A stretch of DNA of 9,677 bases. It comes from Nitrospirae bacterium RIFCSPLOW2_12_42_9. GTDB lineage: Bacteria; Nitrospirota; 9FT-COMBO-42-15; HDB-SIOI813. The stretch lies in assembly GCA_001805205.1 (NCBI GenBank), contig MHER01000084.1, forward strand, positions 1 through 9,677, given 5' to 3'. How positions within the stretch are numbered: position 1 is the stretch's first letter; each line of letters starts with the position of its first letter. The translations under genes were made by a program, and so were the position numbers. The notes beneath the pieces are model-generated. The model worked only from the letters and a program-made list of their open reading frames with translations. It was not told where the DNA came from and searched no databases. Below are positions 6,030 through 9,677 of the stretch, piece by piece.

Positions 6030-7407
6030 CTGTCACCTCGCGAACTCTGTTATTATCTGTATCGGCAATTATTATATGTCCATCCACATCATCAAATGCT
6101 ATAACCTTGTTAGGTTTGTTCAACTGCGCATCGATTGCCGGACCATTATCCCCTAAATTCCCTGCTGTATTTGAACCAGCATGGGTTGTTATATTACCTG
6201 TAGTAGAGTCAATCTTTCTAATCCTGTTATTATTAGTATCAGCAATGTAGATGGTGCCAAACTGGTTTACAGCCACTCCGTAGGGGGTGTCGAGTTTGGC
6301 ATTTACCGCCAATCCTTCATCGCCGCTATACCCTGCGATTGACCCTGCAATGGTTGATACTGTCATTGTTGTCATATCTATCTTTCTTATCCTGTGGTTA
6401 TTAGTATCTGCCACATAAATATTCCCTGCTGCATCAAAGGCTAAACCTCTTGGCCTGTTAAACCTCGCGTTTGCAACCGGTCCATTTGCAGATCCACAAG
6501 CTCCACCTGCAAAGGTATTAATAATGCCTGTTGCTCCATCTATCTTTCTAATCCGGCAATTGTTAGTATCTGCTAAATATATATTGCCATTCTGATCAAC
6601 AATAGCCTCCCTTGGGTTCCATAATTGTGCGTTTGTCGCAGGATTTCCATCCCCGCTGAATCCAGCATTGTCCAACTGCCCAGCAACATCAACAACATTA
6701 CCACCGAAAATAACCTCCCTTATAAGTTGATTATTCCTGTCTGCAATGAATACATTCCCCCCCTGATCTATAAATATGCCTTCTGGTCTGTCAAACCTGG
6801 AGTTAATTGGATTACAACAGGAATAACCGGACTGACCAGGCCTCCCTGCAAAACGATATATCTTTTTATTAACTGCATCTACATACCTGATATAATGATT
6901 ACCAGTATCAGCTATATAAACATCTCCTGCTGCATTCTTATGTAATCCCCTCGGTTTCCTTAAGGTCGCATCTATCGCAGGACCATTATCCCCGGTTCTT
7001 CCTGGAACCCCCGTACCTGCGAAAGGAATAATTATAAATACCTTGATTGGTACGGGTATAACCCTGATAATACTGTGTTCTGTGCCATTATAAGACCCAA
7101 CGGCTGTAATTGTGAGATCATCTATGGGATCTGCCTGGCTGACATTAATGCTATAGGTGCCTCCTTCAAATTGCTGATCCAGCAGCTCACCTGTCCATCC
7201 CGGGTTTAGATTGAGTCTGAATAATGCATGCTGAAAGCCTGCCTCTGCAATATAATATGCCTGTTTTCCTTCCCCGGCATTATACATGGAGATTGCTGTA
7301 AGTGCCCCCATCTTGACTGCAACAATAGCAAGTGAAGAGAGCATTGCCACAAAAACCATTACAATTACAAGAGAAAAACCAGTGATATCTCTTATCCCTG
7401 TTTTCAC
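6019..7407 (-). CDS. PilX-like minor prepilin fused to an NHL-repeat beta-propeller
   Basis: The 462-aa product starts like a PilX/GspK-type minor prepilin. A short leader ends DITG (7-10), with a likely prepilin peptidase cut before FSLVIVMVFVAMLS. There is no glutamate at mature position 5, as in PilX/GspK proteins. The PilX-type motif QAYYIAEAGFQHALFRL lies at 49-65. After a linker (about 66-124) come six NHL repeats centred on VYIADTGNHYIRYV (163-176), VFIADRNNQLIREV (219-232), IYLADTNNCRIRKI (276-289), IYVADTNNHRIRKI (330-343), IYIADTNNNRIRKI (386-399) and IIIADTDNNRVREV (445-458). Spacing is about 55 aa, so a six-bladed propeller is expected. The start is GTG at 7407, inside a repeat-derived sequence whose G-run can act as ribosome binding site. 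It overlaps pilM by 11 nt. A pilus-tip adhesive or scaffolding role is inference. Confidence 0.85.
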   Translation of the reverse strand: MKTGIRDITGFSLVIVMVFVAMLSSLAIVAVKMGALTAISMYNAGEGKQAYYIAEAGFQHALFRLNLNPGWTGELLDQQFEGGTYSINVSQADPIDDLTITAVGSYNGTEHSIIRVIPVPIKVFIIIPFAGTGVPGRTGDNGPAIDATLRKPRGLHKNAAGDVYIADTGNHYIRYVDAVNKKIYRFAGRPGQSGYSCCNPINSRFDRPEGIFIDQGGNVFIADRNNQLIREVIFGGNVVDVAGQLDNAGFSGDGNPATNAQLWNPREAIVDQNGNIYLADTNNCRIRKIDGATGIINTFAGGACGSANGPVANARFNRPRGLAFDAAGNIYVADTNNHRIRKIDMTTMTVSTIAGSIAGYSGDEGLAVNAKLDTPYGVAVNQFGTIYIADTNNNRIRKIDSTTGNITTHAGSNTAGNLGDNGPAIDAQLNKPNKVIAFDDVDGHIIIADTDNNRVREVTDVY

Positions 7408-7473
7408 TCGAAAATCCCCCCCTCACCCATCCCTCTCCCCTGAGGGGAGAGGGTAAGGGTGAGGGGTTTTCAC
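7400..7473. mobile_element. 66-bp GC-rich hairpin element with 8-bp direct repeats at the pilX-like start
   Basis: The direct repeat GTTTTCAC occurs at 7400-7407 and 7466-7473, so the inserted unit is 66 bp. Inside is a long hairpin: CCCCTCACCC (7419-7428) pairs with GGGTGAGGGG (7457-7466), and CCCTCTCCCC (7431-7440) pairs with GGGGAGAGGG (7444-7453) around a TGA loop. AAAA and TTTT lie at the outer ends. On the minus strand the direct repeat is GTGAAAAC, so the copy at 7407-7400 is the start of the pilX-like gene. An in-frame TGA inside the element (7425-7423) cuts off the upstream ATG at 7491. The structure is read directly; insertion history is inference. Confidence 0.75.
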
Positions 7474-7475
7474 CC

Positions 7476-7508
7476 TCCTTTGTGTTAACATGTAACATGA
7501 TTGTTTCA
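7476..7508 (-). repeat. 33-bp repeat, inverted copy of 1-33
   Basis: Exact reverse complement of bases 1-33. On the minus strand it begins with the TGA stop of the pilW-like gene (7508-7506). It includes an ATG at 7491 from which the frame reads MLTQRRVK before the hairpin element, and an AAAGGAGG sequence. Exact conservation of non-coding sequence at two places implies recent duplication or a repeat family. Confidence 0.85.
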
Positions 7509-8402
7509 TGGTATTATCCACTCAGGATGCAGCCTCGGATATATTTCAGATTCTAACATTACATTGTTCCCTCTTCCTGCTGATACCTCTATTCTTACAT
7601 TTATTAAAGTCTTCCCGTTTACACCCAGTAATCTGGTTACTGTAAACTGGCTCACATTATCTATTAATTTCCTTTCAGTTACCTCTGATAAGGATGTTGA
7701 TGGGTTCCATTTAATCTCTCTCTCATAAATCGCCCCATTCTTAACGTAAAATATTAATGGGTCAACAGGATCTTCATCAACCATGCCATCTTCATCATCA
7801 TCGTTTATATTGCCTTCATCAAATGAACCATCACTATCATCGTCTCTAAAACATAACCCAGGGCATCCATCACTATTCATATCAGCCTGGAACTCCTCAT
7901 CATAATTCCCATCTGGGATTGCACCACCACCTGAATCATCATCAAGTCCGTTCTTAGGACTATCCTCATCATCATAACCATCCTCATCATCGTCATCTTT
8001 ACGGGCTACACCACCCTCATCTGTTCTTCCATCACCATCATCATCAAATCCTGCAATACCCGGTAGACCATCATTCCCTATATCCCCTCCCCAGTCCTCA
8101 TCCAATACACCATCTCCATCATTGTCCACCATCGCACTTATTGCAAGCATACCCCTCGCAGGGTTTGAGTTATAGGGTATAAAGACCCAGTTTGTCTCTC
8201 TTGTTGCATATATAATCCTGTCCATTGCGAAATTGGCATCATCTATTAAACCGGTTTTTACCCTGTTATCTCTCGATGCCTTTAACCCTCCTGACAATAA
8301 TTCACTTAATCCAACCACAATAAAAGAGAGAATAACTATAACAACGAGGAGTTCAAGGAGAGTTACCCCCCTTTTGTTTCTTATGCAGGTTATAATCTTC
8401 AC
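7506..8402 (-). CDS. PilW-like minor prepilin with acidic calcium-loop insert
   Basis: This is a type IV prepilin of 298 aa from the GTG at 8402. The leader VKIITCIRNKRG (1-12) precedes the cleavage site G|VTLLELLVV, with the glutamate at mature position 5 and a long hydrophobic helix. The segment to about 88 is PilW-like (GLKASRDNRVKTGLIDDANF). Residues about 93-214 are an acidic insert with five DxDxDGxxDE-type loops: DNDGDGVLDED, DDDGDGRTDEG, DDDDEDGYDDED, DDDSDGSFDEG and NDDDEDGMVDED. They resemble thrombospondin type-3 or EF-hand-like calcium loops. The C-terminal part (215-298) is beta-rich. The frame is open to 8438, but those 12 codons lie in repeat sequence, so the GTG giving a normal leader is preferred; its ribosome binding site is weak (GACGGG). 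Calcium binding is inferred from motifs. Confidence 0.83.
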   Translation of the reverse strand: MKIITCIRNKRGVTLLELLVVIVILSFIVVGLSELLSGGLKASRDNRVKTGLIDDANFAMDRIIYATRETNWVFIPYNSNPARGMLAISAMVDNDGDGVLDEDWGGDIGNDGLPGIAGFDDDGDGRTDEGGVARKDDDDEDGYDDEDSPKNGLDDDSGGGAIPDGNYDEEFQADMNSDGCPGLCFRDDDSDGSFDEGNINDDDEDGMVDEDPVDPLIFYVKNGAIYEREIKWNPSTSLSEVTERKLIDNVSQFTVTRLLGVNGKTLINVRIEVSAGRGNNVMLESEIYPRLHPEWIIP

Positions 8403-8413
8403 TCGAAAATCCC
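8398..8413 (-). repeat. GGGATTTTCGRGTGAA motif, copy at the pilW-like start
   Basis: The minus strand reads GGGATTTTCGAGTGAA across the start codon of the pilW-like gene. The same sequence spans the start of the pilX-like gene (7417-7402) and occurs at 133-148 on the plus strand with one change. In this copy GAGTGA also closes a 43-codon upstream frame that begins with ATG at 8530, so its TGA overlaps the GTG start. Confidence 0.7.
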
Positions 8414-8424
8414 GTCGACCACCC

Positions 8425-8495
8425 CGCTGTAGGGACAAACCTTCAGGTTTGTCCCTTGCCCATCGGACAGACCTGAAGGTCTGTCCCTACGTCTA
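8425..8495 (-). repeat. 71-bp double-palindrome interspersed repeat (copy 2)
   Basis: Inverted copy of 49-119, identical at 66 of 71 bases. Palindromes are GGGACAAACCT (8432-8442) with AGGTTTGTCCC (8445-8455), and GGACAGACCT (8465-8474) with AGGTCTGTCC (8477-8486). It fills much of the gap between the pilV-like and pilW-like genes, so two hairpins would form in the operon mRNA just before the pilW-like start. Such structures can stabilise upstream mRNA or lower downstream translation; neither effect is shown by sequence. Confidence 0.85.
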
Positions 8496-8564
8496 TGTTG
8501 CATAGTAAATGCCTCAGTGATTATTTTCATGACCATTTGTGATCCCGCGGCTGATGTCGGTTCA
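8496..8564 (-). other. Rest of the gap between pilV-like and pilW-like genes
   Basis: No gene of convincing size. An ATG at 8530 (minus strand) begins MKIIT, which mirrors VKIIT at the pilW-like start 128 nt downstream. The ATG lacks a good ribosome binding site. The plus-strand bases around 8511-8518 (GCCTCAGT) match the end of the palindromic element at 4131-4157, but similarity fades after about 8 bases, so a second copy is not supported. Confidence 0.4.
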
Positions 8565-9026
8565 TTAAAAAAGGGCATACGGATAATCAGCCTTTAATGT
8601 ACTTATTGATTTATTATTTATTGTGATAGTTATCTTCTTTAATCCTGTATTAGGTGTAGGGACTCCATTTTCATCCACTGATACTACATTAACATCCCTG
8701 TTAACTGTCTGGCCATTAATAACAACTGTATCTGATAGAGCAATCCCTTCCGTAATGGCAGAAAAGTCCATAGCTGATATCTCTTCGATCTTACCTATTA
8801 CATAAAACATCTCTTTGGTTACAGTCTCTGCATCAGAGTTTGATTTTGAGGCGCTCTTAATGGATACAAAAAGCGGGGTGACTATTATAGAGAGCAACAA
8901 TACTGCTACCAGGATCTCGAGCAGGGATACACCTTTTTTTGATTTTAATATCTTACTGGACTGATATATTCCCTGTTCCAGATTCCACAGCGATCGTTTT
9001 GGATCTCCCTTTATAAGATAAAACAA
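8565..9026 (-). CDS. PilV-like minor type IV prepilin
   Basis: The product is a minor prepilin. The diagnostic segment is KSKKG|VSLLEILVAVLLLSIIV, with the cleavage glycine encoded at 8931-8933, glutamate at mature position 5 and a hydrophobic N-terminal helix. It is followed by SIKSASKSNSDAETVTKEMFYVIGKIEEI, a PilV/GspI-type pattern, and a small beta-rich end. The start is uncertain. The frame is open to a GTG at 9083, overlapping the end of the upstream prepilin gene by 131 nt. I prefer the TTG at 9026, because AGGAGG lies 5 nt upstream. That gives 153 aa with a 32-residue leader, longer than the 5-20 residues usual for this class. There is no ATG, GTG or TTG closer to the cleavage site, so a non-standard start is possible. 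The mature domain is secure. Confidence 0.8.
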   Translation of the reverse strand: MFYLIKGDPKRSLWNLEQGIYQSSKILKSKKGVSLLEILVAVLLLSIIVTPLFVSIKSASKSNSDAETVTKEMFYVIGKIEEISAMDFSAITEGIALSDTVVINGQTVNRDVNVVSVDENGVPTPNTGLKKITITINNKSISTLKADYPYALF

Positions 9027-9677
9027 TGCTGCCTCCTGAATAAGGTGCCCCATCCGGATAGAAGAGGACATCATCAAGACCACTGAAATTTGCAGAAACG
9101 ATGTCTACACCTGAAAGTCTGTCTGAAGTATTAAAGTTAATGGCATACAGCCTCTTATCCAGTGCATTCCTGATAGAGACATCTCCTATAATTACACTAG
9201 GAAGGTCAATATTTCTTGACTTTGTCCACTTATCATTTGACCCTTTTCCAGCATCAGCAACCTTTACGCCATTGAAATAAATAGCTATCTCATCAGCAGT
9301 ATCTGCATCATTCACACTATATGCCAGCTTGAGTTTCTGCCCCTCGCCATTAAAGTTATAATCTTTTTTATCTACACCCGGGTTATACAGATAATCATTA
9401 TCATCCTGAAAAATGACTGTCTTTCCATTAGAAACCTTTACATTTCTGACACCCCAGTTGTCATTACCGGGCGGATTTAAAACATTATCAAAGGTGAGGA
9501 GATTATTTCCTGATGATTGATACCCTAATAACAGGGTGCAGGTCTCTTGATCTGGATCAAGGTCTACCAGCCTTGTGGTGTTATCCTGAATTGCAAGATT
9601 TCTTGCATATCTTAATGCATTAACAACCTCCTGAGCGGCCTCGTCAAGTAGAGTCTCATCCATGATCCCCCGTATAG
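8953..9677 (-). CDS. FimT/GspH-like minor prepilin, 5' end outside the window
   Basis: The frame is open to the right edge, so the prepilin leader and hydrophobic helix lie outside the window; the ATG at 9663 is internal. The visible start LDEAAQEVVNALRYARNLAIQDN is the typical FimT/GspH segment after the N-terminal helix. The end FYPDGAPYSGGSIVLSYKGRSKTIAV, with SGTGNI, is the characteristic C-terminal block of GspH pseudopilins (Gly-rich turn, final strands). The middle is longer than usual and includes DYNFNGEG, a single DxNxNG loop of the kind seen in calcium-binding proteins. It is the most upstream pilus gene visible and overlaps the PilV-like gene. In type IV pili such minor pilins help prime assembly; context with pilMNOPQ favours pilus over type II secretion. 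Confidence 0.82.
   Translation of the reverse strand, partial: IRGIMDETLLDEAAQEVVNALRYARNLAIQDNTTRLVDLDPDQETCTLLLGYQSSGNNLLTFDNVLNPPGNDNWGVRNVKVSNGKTVIFQDDNDYLYNPGVDKKDYNFNGEGQKLKLAYSVNDADTADEIAIYFNGVKVADAGKGSNDKWTKSRNIDLPSVIIGDVSIRNALDKRLYAINFNTSDRLSGVDIVSANFSGLDDVLFYPDGAPYSGGSIVLSYKGRSKTIAVESGTGNISVQ

Noticed and set aside
7280..7498. Minus-strand 72-codon frame across the hairpin element
   Set aside because: It is the frame-shifted reading of the pilX-like leader plus the GC hairpin; the product is repeat translation with no pilin features.
8508..8533. Second end of the pilN/pilO palindromic element
   Set aside because: Only GCCTCAGT is shared before similarity fades; this could be chance.
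1790..9677. Type II secretion system instead of type IV pilus
   Set aside because: PilM, PilN, PilO and PilP in canonical order before the secretin define a type IV pilus; no GspC, GspL or GspM type genes are seen.

Overview
The window reads as a chromosomal segment of a diderm (outer-membrane-bearing) bacterium. It carries a type IV pilus secretin and its alignment proteins in the order pilM-pilN-pilO-pilP-pilQ. Moderate-to-low G+C, tightly overlapping genes and many short palindromic interspersed repeats would fit an environmental lineage such as Nitrospirota or a former deltaproteobacterial group. That placement is an impression from gene content and repeat style; no phylogenetic marker was tested.

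Layout. Bases 1-214 hold no credible gene. They contain interspersed repeats: a 33-bp sequence, a double palindrome and a single palindrome. Bases 215-1129 (-) encode a branched-chain amino acid aminotransferase (ilvE) with a good sigma70-type promoter. Divergent from it, 1228-1797 (+) encodes a small membrane protein of the SEC59/DGK1/phytol kinase-like family. Its end overlaps the end of pilQ, which comes from the opposite strand, by 8 bp. From 1790 to the right edge everything is one minus-strand type IV pilus locus. In transcription order it is: a FimT/GspH-like prepilin (cut by the window edge), a PilV-like prepilin, a PilW-like prepilin with an acidic calcium-loop insert, a PilX-like prepilin fused to a six-repeat NHL beta-propeller, then pilM, pilN, pilO, pilP and pilQ.

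How the genes work together. PilM (cytoplasmic actin-like), PilN and PilO (inner membrane, coiled coil) and PilP (periplasmic) form the alignment subcomplex that links the inner-membrane motor to the PilQ secretin. The four upstream prepilins would form the priming/tip complex. The two unusual ones, PilX-NHL and PilW with Ca-binding-like loops, may provide a surface-displayed tip module. The motor ATPases, the platform protein, the prepilin peptidase, a major pilin and PilY1 are not in the window.

The most distinctive feature is the load of short palindromic elements inserted inside the pilus operon. A roughly 165-bp palindromic MITE-like element sits between pilN and pilO and supplies the last 11 codons and the stop of pilN. 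Removing one 167-nt repeat unit restores an 8-nt pilN/pilO overlap. A 66-bp GC-rich hairpin flanked by 8-bp direct repeats sits at the pilX-like start codon. A 71-bp double palindrome lies just upstream of the pilW-like start, and an inverted copy of it is at the left window edge. Three of these sites share the motif GGGATTTTCGRGTGAA, whose GTG is the apparent start codon of two consecutive minor pilin genes.
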